Below, piece by piece: positions 52,601-59,781 of a stretch of 64,000 nt of DNA (its first letter is position 1; every line of letters starts with the position of its first letter). The notes under the pieces are model-generated. The model searched no databases. It saw nothing but the letters and a program-made list of their open reading frames with translations, and had not been told where the DNA came from. The position numbers were made by a program, and so were the translations under genes. Location: positions 1 to 64,000 of the forward strand of contig NZ_JAGSND010000011.1 of NCBI RefSeq assembly GCF_018128545.1, in the 5' to 3' direction. This stretch comes from Sinanaerobacter chloroacetimidivorans. GTDB taxonomy: Bacteria; Bacillota; Clostridia; Peptostreptococcales; Anaerovoracaceae.

Positions 52601-52801
52601 GTAATAATTTGTTCCCCAGGAGGAACCCGGGTTATATGCCAGCTGTACCCCCATGTCAAGGTGATAATACGTCTGTTCTGATAAAACGACTCTATCGGCA
52701 TAGGCTGTATTTGGATAAGAAAAAAGCCCTGATAAAATCAAGGCTGTGATCAGCATCACGATAATGCTGTTTTTCTGTATTCGGTTGTAAGTGGTGAGCA
52801 T
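46649..52801 (-). CDS. Giant exported protein (2050 residues), unknown
   Basis: It begins with a signal-type segment (IIVMLITALILSGLFSYPNTAYA). I recognise no SLH unit, sortase motif or C-terminal membrane anchor; the chain ends DFWQLHRLW. Middle sections look like Ig/PKD-type sandwiches (DTDIKTIQITDG; GTNIAEIIAEDSSITDGDQLQRTW). A section of about 300 residues contains repeated strand-turn units (KYVYLACVDLGKTIILNS, YFLSGEKIQKYDPDTGTLK) resembling a beta-propeller, and later sections resemble carbohydrate-binding modules (YFLKEGENTIQARCYWYGRGDDGYYISIDNL is split by few charged turns). GGAGGG precedes the ATG. It is 30 bases downstream of an SLH gene, which may provide the wall anchor. Confidence 0.85.
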   Translation of the reverse strand: MLTTYNRIQKNSIIVMLITALILSGLFSYPNTAYADRVVLSEQTYYHLDMGVQLAYNPGSSWGTNYYGTTLNNLTATIRFNSDVEVIDAYPLESSKGSSFDFNGSTSSHNIPSTLGRGDSAYIAYYQRHVSSFMMEGDCSGSGREVTFSYNAKLSTQTSLEVVAYGVEQWDEDIWRLFGGKTNLQNYQPLIADAIAYALKAGREGTAGSNKLYLIFCPTVIVYKKYITVGDLEAQLSLPTSAKQGANYIAADASSIDSSLNVDEAVLEKHYGDGNWQRVVTWDGTGVPGKNSGGSITEKEDEICTITYRLTVKATNGQTDTDIKTIQITDGREVDAAAILELPEYTYEGHPALATDISEFKVDGVYYSARRAYEEGVATNKFVPVPSGSGSVSRESKTTAYVTFPKKGSYHVRLDVNTADGKSLSDTKPIEVRKTPYIIDRLGGFQKQNRKQILNISVATYPGKPIVDYYIKLRDMKTGEEITLTKDQPQENNATIKTRAHTTSGDQYWTEFTLEFLTKTPVYNPYNPEYTQEFRYSIYMKDSKGDTDSVQKTFTVKPDLPPNPVITIQDSFIRNKGTNIAEIIAEDSSITDGDQLQRTWSTEGTNLRDLPGYKDLAFGSGQKVQYNKTGVGHSTVKLDVKEVWTEPTLEEYITDADYLSASATATTDVINIAPTVRLEPVDSEKADVIIVTDKASESGIKAGMNSIKAALIEAGIDANVQVIPTAAPNSYGYKRLGSHEWKVAINDPSQQSTGMVFDSEYAYVVEAAGFQVSGYQEVCIPPYTVKALKPGTIEEPGMSAAWSYTVTDSTNFRLKLDSNEKYVYLACVDLGKTIILNSKNGAYLTTLPVVIPDNPYTTAKNNNLYFLSGEKIQKYDPDTGTLKTVINKGGTLGRMQNGKITFVGKEDGYRFYIGQFDMDTETVTRKAIPELEEFQFEQLGWYLSSVTPTDLDTTGKVTFTQTIIDNDADIRGIILWLADSETQRIYNLGRVASPWDMRNNSVGFVKDETGKAVYMYHAYSDDDSTSSTTRRYFHSYIYTLGDRNTLPAKRTIYSEKNNRLNWTGISYAKYHSQENAIYLMQGAAWQSYNWGGNVQGVQCRIQLPEWKADFNQYNWGWDIADEEGRWNDSLMMTYYHYENWMESNKRLKLFTNSITKEQAEESAVARLADYAQDATRYIEKNFNGQIQELIDKVKAAVKEKTSLKLQTGSGGQLSLSKSFNLNPGQTYYYEYEVKKPASENGEGEEPSKVSVTAPEISFDTENIYAGSENRGSYYVTQTYSENFNDAELDPFFTYVNGNLNGKLTTPGTTKGSSNRDISTTATVKVNIPAGKKAIAVMDVAGNLGGPSSQYGQQDTNGWKSGVYINGKRYDKEPKIGFNMTDYVHPYFLKEGENTIQARCYWYGRGDDGYYISIDNLRIMFLEDSADSSANTFSSSLTGDGWTKVTGSFRTPQQITEFQSQSMTRYLTWPPAYEFSSDGDNKGFYNFAIPAGMIGRVHATFEGYTSRDSTAGTFQVGNNSFTHAGNRSSLQYVHSGETWFVGDFQGTNRFTATAGYQRYVGFSKLETYVYPENLKGKNSFFFEGDQVYSASDLFKGSSNVTIKLNPGGAANELLLQNLKIYYINNGNKVYLYNKPLQDTAELTGWTISEDTTADLYTETKPEKEKDSPLVYKKGELISYSIFYDDYENDPSKAGYWRYTHTPYNEGPHPDAAVILDEDGNVVSTTGAILTSSIPRFYIDGKYTVEHWEVDNTNRTGDTSGNTDYTRYDKVSNVESITFYIEGGATAPWITSIKTIPGTVKEGSSYKLQIGVDDLEKEELRLTTELYLDKKLIYTHKATGIIADASGNYPYITTGTAPLAAAGKYEVVCTVRDQTGAGIGTYQFIVVSEGKITGYVNHTEQWELNRKKYNLKRFSDEINRIMTIDEYLAMPTPRPRGTNVFWSGEKFQLEAGLEGDPRNVQVRIYETNAQGQKQNTNYSTYLSNSGIENEKGEIIWKGSLWQDTMINKWGRKAPEELTFQFTATYGDGKTKTHEVKVIIDSMNDFWQLHRLW

Positions 52802-52831
52802 AAAAGCCCTCCTTTCCTATTAGGACGATTG

Positions 52832-53902
52832 TTACTTCTTAAATGGATTGGCAACTACTTTTATAATTTCATCTTTATCCGATTTAGCGCTAGTAGGTAC
52901 TGCAATAATATAGTCAACTTTACTGATATCATATTCAGCTCTTGAGCCTTGGTAATTCAGATAATTTCCATCCCCATCAAACCGGGGAGAAGTATTGCAA
53001 GAGTTCACGATAAGGCCATCTTTTACAAGATAGATATGTCCCCTTAATGTATGAACAAAGCTGCAACTTTCGCCATTAAATAATCTGTTCATTTTTATGT
53101 CCCATACACTTGCATCGGTATATAATTCATATTCCTCAGTAAATCTTACTCCATCACTCGGTAAATAATCCCACCCCTCAGCAATAGCCTTAGCATCTGC
53201 TTCCGCATAGAAGGTTTTATAGTTTTTAATCAAATCCGCAGTTTTCCCGATAGTTACCACAGCAGTTGTAGTAACTTCCTCTTTTTCCCCTCCAGGCAAT
53301 ACTCTTTTGCTTTCATCTACAAGCCGATAGATTACTGTGGCAGATTCTGCCCTTGTTAGGGTCTTTTCCGGTCTAAAAGTTTTATCTGTATAACCTGTCA
53401 AAATTCCTGTTGCATAGGCTTTGGTTATGTCATATTCATGCTTTGTCTGGTATGTTATATCTTTAATTCCCTTTTGGATCTCGTCGTAATTCTCGATTTT
53501 TACGTCCCCCAGGATGGAGCTGATAATCAAAGCCATATCGCCCCTGGTGATTTCATATTTTAATTGAGATTTGTCTATGTCATGAGATGTAAAGTATTTC
53601 AATTCCAGGGCTTTGTTATAATAGTTCATTGCCCAATGCTCAGATCCTGGAGCGGCATTCCCTACATCCTGGCCAGTGCCAGCAATAAGAGCCATTTTGA
53701 TAAATTCTCCGTAGGTAACAGTTTTACCAGGCTGGAAGCTTCCGTTGAGATACCCTTGGATGATTGCTTTTTCCGACATTGCAGAAACAGCCTCATAGGC
53801 CCAGTTGCTGCTTTTTACGTCCGGGTAATCCGCGCCGGAAGCGGCAATGGATGTGAATAGCATAAAGATCAAGACGAATGTCAGTACACGTGATTTTCTC
53901 AT
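52832..53902 (-). CDS. SLH protein paired with the giant exported protein
   Basis: A 356-residue exported protein: signal peptide (MRKSRVLTFVLIFMLFTSIAASG), and SLH units at about 25-65 (IIQGYLNGSFQPGKTVTYGEF), 85-130 (degenerate) and 155-195 (ILTGYTDKTFRPEKTLTRAES). A C-terminal domain of about 150 residues has YKTFYAEADAKAIAEGWDYLPS, a Cys pair and VDYIIAVPTSAK. That C-terminal domain is unlike the other SLH proteins here. AAGGAG lies eight bases upstream of the ATG. The 30-base gap to the giant gene suggests one transcript and a shared function. Confidence 0.87.
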   Translation of the reverse strand: MRKSRVLTFVLIFMLFTSIAASGADYPDVKSSNWAYEAVSAMSEKAIIQGYLNGSFQPGKTVTYGEFIKMALIAGTGQDVGNAAPGSEHWAMNYYNKALELKYFTSHDIDKSQLKYEITRGDMALIISSILGDVKIENYDEIQKGIKDITYQTKHEYDITKAYATGILTGYTDKTFRPEKTLTRAESATVIYRLVDESKRVLPGGEKEEVTTTAVVTIGKTADLIKNYKTFYAEADAKAIAEGWDYLPSDGVRFTEEYELYTDASVWDIKMNRLFNGESCSFVHTLRGHIYLVKDGLIVNSCNTSPRFDGDGNYLNYQGSRAEYDISKVDYIIAVPTSAKSDKDEIIKVVANPFKK

Positions 53903-54111
53903 AATCCATACTCCTTTTAATTTTTTAGTGGTAATCGAAAATTCGATGTAATTAGGACTTACATTTTATATATCGTCAACAAAATCCAGTTTCTTAGTGA
54001 TTTTCCATTTTTTATTGTCTCTTCATAACCATAACAGTATTTATCAGCCCTGTCTATGGTTTCTATTCAATTGCCAAGGTACGATTCACCTCTTGTTTGT
54101 AATTATTTAAC

Positions 54112-54140
54112 ATTTTATACATATTTTATAATTTTGTCAA
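54112..54140 (-). promoter_or_regulatory. Promoter of the SLH/giant protein operon
   Basis: A perfect TTGACA (54135-54140), 17 bases and TAAAAT (54112-54117) on the minus strand, with a predicted leader of about 200 bases before the SLH gene. The 376-base divergent intergenic region (53903-54278) holds no gene. Confidence 0.6.
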
Positions 54141-54174
54141 TGTTCAATATAATTTTTTCCTCGGCCTTTTCTAG

Positions 54175-54203
54175 TTGTTCCCCTCTCAATTATCTGTTAT
54201 AAT
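54175..54203 (+). promoter_or_regulatory. Candidate promoter of the UPF0371 gene
   Basis: TTGTTC (54175-54180), 17 bases, TATAAT (54198-54203). The -35 is weak. A second TATAAT-containing stretch near 54240 has no good -35. Confidence 0.35.
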
Positions 54204-54278
54204 TCCTAATGTTGTTTTCATAAACATACTGCAAAATAGGCTATAATTTTTGAAACACTATAAAAGAGGAGAAGAAAC

Positions 54279-55790
54279 ATGAAAATAGGGTTTGATGCAA
54301 GCAAGTATATCGAAGAACAGTCCAAGTACATCCTGGAAAGAATCGATGCCGGCAACAGCGAAAGGCTTTACCTGGAATTCGGAGGTAAGTTGGTTCATGA
54401 CAAGCATGCCATGAGAGTCCTTCCCGGATTTGACGAAAATGCAAAGATTAAGCTTTTACAGAAATTAAAAGAGCAGACTGAAATTATCATCTGTATATTT
54501 GCCGGAGATATTACAACGAGTAAAACCCGACAGGATTTCGGAATCACATATGATCTGGAAGTGCTGAGATTGATTGATACCTTCCGAAAATACGATCTTT
54601 CCATCAATAGTGTTGTGATTACCAGATACGAGGATCAGCCTGCAGTCAATATGTTTATCAACAAGTTGAACCGCCGCGGAATAAAAACCTATAAGCATTT
54701 TTATACCAAGGGGTATCCAACGGATGTGGATACCATCGTCAGTGACGAAGGCTACGGTGCCAATCCCTATGTAGAAGTGACCAAGCCATTGGTAGTCGTA
54801 ACGGGACCCGGCGGCGGAAGCGGCAAGCTGGCCACTTGTTTGAACCAGCTTTATCATGACTATAAGCGAGGAAAGAAGGTTCGTTACGCAAAATTTGAAA
54901 CCTTCCCCATCTGGAATCTGCCGCTGAAGCACCCGGTGAATGTTGCCTATGAAGCTGCCACTGCAGACCTTAAGGATGTCAACATGATTGATTCCTTCCA
55001 TTTGGAAGCCTACGGCGAAATGGCGGTAAATTATAACAGAGACCTGGAGGTCTTTCCAGTTGTAAAAAGAATTATTGAGAAAATCACAAGGGAAGAGGCG
55101 GAGTATAAATCCCCGACCGATATGGGTGTCAATAGAGTAGGTTTTTCCATCATCGACGATCAGGCAATCCGATATGCCTCAGAGCAGGAAGTGATCCGCA
55201 GGTACCTGATAGCCAAATGTGACTATAAAAAGGGGAAGATCGACGAGGATTCCCTGCTGCGATCCAAGCTATTGATGGATGATCTGAACTTGAAGGTGGA
55301 AGACCGGGCAGTGGTAAAACCAGCATGGGATTATGCGGAATATAAACGCAGCCTTCATCCGAAATATGAAAATGCGGTGGTCATGGCCATCGAAATGCCG
55401 GACGGTTCCTTCGTTACAGGCAGAAGCTCCAGAAGAATGGTTGCAGCTGCGGCGGCAATATTAAATGCCATCAAGCAGCTTTGTGGTCTTGCCGATGATA
55501 TTTACTTGCTGTCACCCCTGGTTTTAGAGACCATACAGCACCTGAAAACCGACATTCTTCAGAACGAGAAATCCAGCCTGAACTGTGAAGAAATTCTCAC
55601 TGCTCTTACGATTTCCGCTACCACAAACCCATCGGCCCAGGTCGCCGTAGAGAAGCTGCTGCTATTAAAAGGCTGTAAAGCCCACTGTACGGCCATTCTA
55701 AGTGATAGGGACGAACAGACACTGAGAGATCTGGGAATTGATGTAACCTGTGATCCCGAATATATGACAACAAATGTTTATTTTAATTAG
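54279..55790 (+). CDS. UPF0371/DUF1846 family protein
   Basis: A 503-residue cytoplasmic protein of a conserved family with full-length match: [21 protein letters not shown] at the start, [36 protein letters not shown] (a phosphate-loop-like Gly-rich segment near residue 175), and STAT-like repeats of [18 protein letters not shown]. No biochemical function is established to my knowledge; the Gly-rich loop hints at nucleotide binding. GAGGAG precedes the ATG. It is monocistronic with its own terminator. Confidence 0.92.
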   Translation: MKIGFDASKYIEEQSKYILERIDAGNSERLYLEFGGKLVHDKHAMRVLPGFDENAKIKLLQKLKEQTEIIICIFAGDITTSKTRQDFGITYDLEVLRLIDTFRKYDLSINSVVITRYEDQPAVNMFINKLNRRGIKTYKHFYTKGYPTDVDTIVSDEGYGANPYVEVTKPLVVVTGPGGGSGKLATCLNQLYHDYKRGKKVRYAKFETFPIWNLPLKHPVNVAYEAATADLKDVNMIDSFHLEAYGEMAVNYNRDLEVFPVVKRIIEKITREEAEYKSPTDMGVNRVGFSIIDDQAIRYASEQEVIRRYLIAKCDYKKGKIDEDSLLRSKLLMDDLNLKVEDRAVVKPAWDYAEYKRSLHPKYENAVVMAIEMPDGSFVTGRSSRRMVAAAAAILNAIKQLCGLADDIYLLSPLVLETIQHLKTDILQNEKSSLNCEEILTALTISATTNPSAQVAVEKLLLLKGCKAHCTAILSDRDEQTLRDLGIDVTCDPEYMTTNVYFN

Positions 55791-55810
55791 AATTAATTAG
55801 AAAATTTATA

Positions 55811-55852
55811 GAAAAATCCAGGAGCCGGATGATCCGACCCTGGATTTTTTTG
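55811..55852 (+). terminator. Terminator after the UPF0371 gene
   Basis: AAAAATCCAGG (55812-55822) pairs with CCTGGATTTTT (55839-55849), with a short inner CGGA-TGAT-CCG stem. T-run follows; A-run precedes, so it may also work for the convergent SDR gene. Confidence 0.85.
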
Positions 55853-55927
55853 TTCTACTGCCGATTCGTATCTTGATTTTTATCAGCCTGCATCCTCGGT
55901 AGATCTCTCTCATAAAACCTTTAGATT

Positions 55928-56686
55928 CTAATATGCCGTCCATCCCGCATCTGCAGTAATAACAGTGCCGTTCACAAAGCTGGAATCGTCGGAGGCCAGG
56001 AACAGGGCAACTTTGGCGATTTCTTCAGGCTCTCCGGTTCTTGGGTTCAAGTTCATACCGGCCATTGCTCTTTCCATCCCAAAGGTATGGGGCGCAAAAA
56101 TCGTCGTCCCGATGTTGGTGTTCACCGCACCCGGTGCAATGGCGTTGCAGCGGACGCCTACTTCTGCATATTGAAATCCTACGTTCTTTGTCAGTCCCAC
56201 CACTGCATGTTTCGATGCCGTATATGCGGCGCCTGCCCGGGATCCCAGCAAGCCCCCTGCCGAAGCAACATTGACGATAACACCTGCACCCTTTTCCGTA
56301 AAAATCGGCAAAGACTTCCTTATGGTGCGCATGGCGCCGGTGATGTTCACATTGAATACTTTCTCCCATAGTTCATCGGTTACTGCACCTGCAGGCACAA
56401 AATTATCCATAATCCCCGCATTATTTACCAGAATATCCAGCGTTCCGTATTTGTGAACGGCAGTATCGATGAGATTTTGGACGTCCTCTTCTTTGGCAAC
56501 ATTGGCCGCCACGGAGATTGCCTTTCCTCCGGTAAAGATGATTTCCTCAACCACCTCTTCGGCGCCTTCTATGTTGATATCCGAGACTACGACGTTCGCA
56601 CCTTCTCTGGCAAAAAGCACCGCGATAGCTTTTCCTACACCGGAGCCGGCTCCGGTAACAACTGCTGTCTTATTTTGAAGTTTCAT
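55928..56686 (-). CDS. Short-chain dehydrogenase/reductase (FabG-like)
   Basis: A 252-residue classical SDR. Cofactor motif TGAGSGVGKAI (about 11-21), DILVNNAGI, catalytic Ser in NVASAGG, Tyr and Lys in YTASKHAVVG. Asp in SDINIEG after strand 2 points to NAD rather than NADP. Substrate unknown; annotation as a 3-oxoacyl-ACP reductase or glucose dehydrogenase would be over-specific. No fatty-acid genes are adjacent. An AAAGGAGG site precedes the ATG. Confidence 0.9.
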   Translation of the reverse strand: MKLQNKTAVVTGAGSGVGKAIAVLFAREGANVVVSDINIEGAEEVVEEIIFTGGKAISVAANVAKEEDVQNLIDTAVHKYGTLDILVNNAGIMDNFVPAGAVTDELWEKVFNVNITGAMRTIRKSLPIFTEKGAGVIVNVASAGGLLGSRAGAAYTASKHAVVGLTKNVGFQYAEVGVRCNAIAPGAVNTNIGTTIFAPHTFGMERAMAGMNLNPRTGEPEEIAKVALFLASDDSSFVNGTVITADAGWTAY

Positions 56687-56871
56687 TTCACAATCCTCCT
56701 TTACAAATTCTCAAAATGCACGGAAAAAAATTTTTACAATAATATCACAGGTTTTTTTCCGGCGCAATCATAGTTTTTTATTTATCATGAGTTGTTTTAA
56801 GGAAATAAAAAAGTGAAAATGACGGAATCAACGTTTCCTAAACGGAATTCCTTGAGAAAGCAGCAAAATAA

Positions 56872-56911
56872 AAAAACTCCTCTGCAAAAAAATTTCTTCA
56901 AAGGAGTTTTT
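56872..56911 (-). terminator. Terminator after the S41 peptidase gene
   Basis: AAAAACTCCT and AGGAGTTTTT close a hairpin with an A/T-rich interior; on the minus strand a T-run follows. It lies 22 bases after the peptidase stop codon. Confidence 0.75.
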
Positions 56912-56932
56912 ATGATCGATTTAGATTATTTT

Positions 56933-58405
56933 TTAATTAACGAGTTCCAAAGCTTTTTCAAGCTGCAGATCTTTGCCGTCCGTAGTTCCTGTGATGTACT
57001 CGGTTACAGCCTTGTCCAGCAAATTCATGGTTGTATAATCCAGAATCCCATAAGGATACAGCTTTTTCTCTTTCTGGAACTGCTTTACAGCTGCAACGGT
57101 TTGCACATCCATGGTCCCCGAGGTTTTTACACTGTAGCCCATAAGGTTCAGCCTTTGTTGTGCACCATAAACGTTCAGTCCGGTGTCTCCAGCTTTTGGT
57201 TTCACCTTTTCGCTCATTGGGGCAAAGGAAAGATATTTTTCAGTAAGAGCTTCGATATCGATATCCTTGCTGTTCTGCACCGTATATTCCGGCACAATAC
57301 CTACATGATCTATTTTTCTTTTATTCGGTGTAAGGAAGTAGTACATGGACAGCTTCATGCTTGTCCCGTTGGAAAAGTTCACAACTTGCTGGCTGACACC
57401 CTTTCCGAAGGTGGTAGTCCCTACAAGCGTAGCCGCTTTGCTGTCCTGCAAAGCACCTGCAAGAATTTCTGATGAGCTGGCACTTCCCTGATTTACCAGT
57501 AAAACAACGGGGAGATCCAGCGTCGCCGTTCCATCGGTTGAAATCGTTTCCAAAATTTTTCCCTTCTGTTCAAAATGAACGATAGGGCCCTTTTTTATCA
57601 GCTGATTGGCGATTTCCGCTGCAGTACTGATCAGTCCTCCGGGATTGTTTCGAATGTCAATGATCAGACTTTCGGCACCTTTATTAACCAGGGCAATGCA
57701 GGCTTTTCTGAACTCCACATCCGAATCATTGTCAAAGCTTGCTATTTTAATATATCCAACCTTATCTTCCTTCATCTCGTACTGTACGGATGCTGTTTTA
57801 ATCTTCTCTCTTGTCATGGTAAAAGAAAGAGTCTGGCCTGCCCTTTTGACGGTGACCGTTACCTTTGTGCCCTCTTCACCACGCATCAAAGCCACTGCTT
57901 CATCAACGGTCTTTTTTGAAACATCCACCTGATTGATTTTGACAATGATATCGCCGCTTTTTATTCCGGCTTTATCCGCAGGAGTATCGGCTATAGGCGA
58001 TATGACTCTGCACTGGCCATTATAATCTTCCACGCTGAGCCCTACTCCGGAAAACTCTCCGGAAACTGCTTCTATAAAATCGTTGCCTTCCTCTGTGGTT
58101 TCATAATATACGCTGTAAGGATCATTCAGAGAATTGACCACTCCTTCAAAAGCCCCGTTGGCAAGCTCTTTCAACGTAACATCGTCTTTATAATTCCGCT
58201 GAATAAACTCTATGTACTGTTTTAAATTTTTCAGCTGCTGGTCCAGATCTTCTTCGTCTTCGTTCCCCGCCGCATAGACTACCGATCCCTCAAGCCCTAT
58301 CACGGAAGGCAGGAATAGAATAAACGAAAAGGATGTGACGATCATTGCTACCGCAATAATAATCGCAATAATTTTAGCTAATTTTCTGGTCTTGTATGGG
58401 TCCAA
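56933..58405 (-). CDS. Carboxy-terminal processing protease (S41) with peptidoglycan-binding domain
   Basis: A 490-residue membrane-anchored CtpA-type protease. Order: N-terminal membrane segment (IIAIIIAVAMIVTSFSFILF), PDZ domain (about 100-185; GIKSGDIIVKINQVDVS), S41 core with catalytic Ser in NQGSASSSEILAGAL and Lys in GTTTFGKGVSQ, and a C-terminal PG-binding-like domain (GLNVYGAQQRLNLMGY...QFQKEKKLYPYG). Substrates are likely envelope proteins. The start is TTG with AAAGGGGGAG upstream. Confidence 0.92.
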   Translation of the reverse strand: MDPYKTRKLAKIIAIIIAVAMIVTSFSFILFLPSVIGLEGSVVYAAGNEDEEDLDQQLKNLKQYIEFIQRNYKDDVTLKELANGAFEGVVNSLNDPYSVYYETTEEGNDFIEAVSGEFSGVGLSVEDYNGQCRVISPIADTPADKAGIKSGDIIVKINQVDVSKKTVDEAVALMRGEEGTKVTVTVKRAGQTLSFTMTREKIKTASVQYEMKEDKVGYIKIASFDNDSDVEFRKACIALVNKGAESLIIDIRNNPGGLISTAAEIANQLIKKGPIVHFEQKGKILETISTDGTATLDLPVVLLVNQGSASSSEILAGALQDSKAATLVGTTTFGKGVSQQVVNFSNGTSMKLSMYYFLTPNKRKIDHVGIVPEYTVQNSKDIDIEALTEKYLSFAPMSEKVKPKAGDTGLNVYGAQQRLNLMGYSVKTSGTMDVQTVAAVKQFQKEKKLYPYGILDYTTMNLLDKAVTEYITGTTDGKDLQLEKALELVN

Positions 58406-58478
58406 ACCGGCTCCCCCTTTCTCATTCCAATAAAAAATCCAGTTCCCCTATATTCTGTCAGAAAGAATCAAAAGAACC

Positions 58479-58907
58479 TTATATAATTTGTATATCCAGG
58501 ATGCTTCGCCCTTCGGAGAGGCCTTTCAGACTGATATGATAATCAATATTTAAAGAGCCTTTTCCTTCATTCTTTATAATATTATTCACCACATCATTCG
58601 TAAGAACTTCCATTTCTACCGAACCGAAAGGTGTATCATAATATCCTTTAAATCGTTTGCCTTTTTCAAATTCAATTTCAGTATCGATTCCGATAACATC
58701 CCCATAACGTTTCATCTTTATCGTATCACCGGTGATCTTCAAGCTGGTGGTGCAGCCCTCCATTCCCGAGAATTGACTTTCGTCATATAACAGATATACC
58801 GAGTCGTCTTTTTCATAAAATTTACCCTCGGTTACAAATTCCAGCTGTTCTTCTTCGGAATCAATAGTTACCTGTTTTCCTACAATTTTCAGCATTATAT
58901 CTTTCAT
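58479..58907 (-). CDS. DUF1934 (YwiB-like) protein
   Basis: A 142-residue predicted beta-barrel protein matching the DUF1934 pattern: VTEGKFYEKDDSVYLLYDESQ, GCTTSLKITGDTIKMKRYGD and the end LNIDYHISLKG. The family is lipocalin-like with unknown function. GGGGTG precedes the ATG. It is 73 bases upstream of the protease gene on the same strand. Confidence 0.85.
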   Translation of the reverse strand: MKDIMLKIVGKQVTIDSEEEQLEFVTEGKFYEKDDSVYLLYDESQFSGMEGCTTSLKITGDTIKMKRYGDVIGIDTEIEFEKGKRFKGYYDTPFGSVEMEVLTNDVVNNIIKNEGKGSLNIDYHISLKGLSEGRSILDIQII

Positions 58908-59047
58908 GTTTCACCCCCTGTTGGTTAGTATAACATAGATCAACTAAATCTTCAATTTACCCCGAAATAATTTGATTTCAAGTAAGTAAAAATTATTATC
59001 ATTATTGGAAAAATTATTTTAAAGAGGGAAAATTTCTTTTTGTGGAA

Positions 59048-59074
59048 AGAAAAAAGCGCATAAAAAATGCGCTT
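59048..59074 (-). terminator. Terminator after the 45-residue gene
   Basis: AAGCGCAT-TTTTT-ATGCGCTT followed by TTTTTTC on the minus strand. It supports the small upstream reading frame being a transcribed gene. Confidence 0.88.
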
Positions 59075-59101
59075 CAAGTCTTTTTCGGAACCGGGCCGGC
59101 A

Positions 59102-59239
59102 CTAATCCTCAACTTGTCTGCCCAGTTTCTTCAATTCCTCAGAGTTTTTATTGTACATTTCCTCAAAATCAATCTGGGATTCATCAGGAATATCTTCCAT
59201 GTTCTTTCTGTTTGCAGTCTGAACTCTGCTTGTATCCAT
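59102..59239 (-). CDS. Small acidic protein, 45 residues, unknown
   Basis: The frame reads MDTSRVQTANRKNMEDIPD then ESQIDFEEMYNKNSEELKKL, ending GRQVED. It has an AGGAGGTG ribosome binding site eight bases before the ATG and a terminator 27 bases after the stop, so it is very likely a real gene. It is hydrophilic, acidic and probably helical, with no signal peptide and no cysteine. I do not recognise a family. The neighbouring ferritin-like gene is upstream on the same strand. Confidence 0.75.
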   Translation of the reverse strand: MDTSRVQTANRKNMEDIPDESQIDFEEMYNKNSEELKKLGRQVED

Positions 59240-59313
59240 AGTCGTTCACCTCCTGAGGTTAATTTCTCCTCAGAAAGTTTTTTTATGCATAGATACCTGT
59301 TGGATTATGTTTC

Positions 59314-59709
59314 TTATTTATGAATCATATATAGCAACCGCACGGTATGAAAGTTTTCTTTCGTGGCAGCCTCATGAAACATGTGCTTCAGCACTTCATT
59401 GTTTGCAGTAATATAAGCTTCTTTCCCATAATTGGCGGCATCGTTGCTTTCCTCCAATACTCTGTCAAGCAATGCATCTTTTAATGAGCCCGATATGTTT
59501 GGATGTGTTTCCGTAGGAAAATGCATTTTTCCTGTCAGCATACGATACATTTCCATGAAACGATCCGCATGATTCATCTCATCTTCTGCAAATTCATTTA
59601 GGAGCTCTTTTACCGTCTGATCTTCTGCTATGTTTGCCAATCTTCTATATAATGCAGCTGCAGAAATTTCATTGTCTATATATAATTGTAACCTTTCCGG
59701 AGTATCCAT
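59314..59709 (-). CDS. Ferritin-like diiron protein
   Basis: A 131-residue four-helix protein. Carboxylate/histidine pairs are at the expected places: DNEISAAALYRRLA, EDEMNHADRF (E-x-x-H), EESNDAANYGKEAY and HEAATKENFHT. It resembles the rubrerythrin-like or ferritin-like superfamily but lacks a rubredoxin domain. A role in oxygen or peroxide protection or iron handling is inferred from the fold only. AGGAGGGG precedes the ATG. Confidence 0.82.
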   Translation of the reverse strand: MDTPERLQLYIDNEISAAALYRRLANIAEDQTVKELLNEFAEDEMNHADRFMEMYRMLTGKMHFPTETHPNISGSLKDALLDRVLEESNDAANYGKEAYITANNEVLKHMFHEAATKENFHTVRLLYMIHK

Positions 59710-59781
59710 TAAAAGTCCCCTCCTTAAGTGATCCTCATCATTTCATGATATGACAAGAAATCCAAAAGGTGAGACCTAAAG

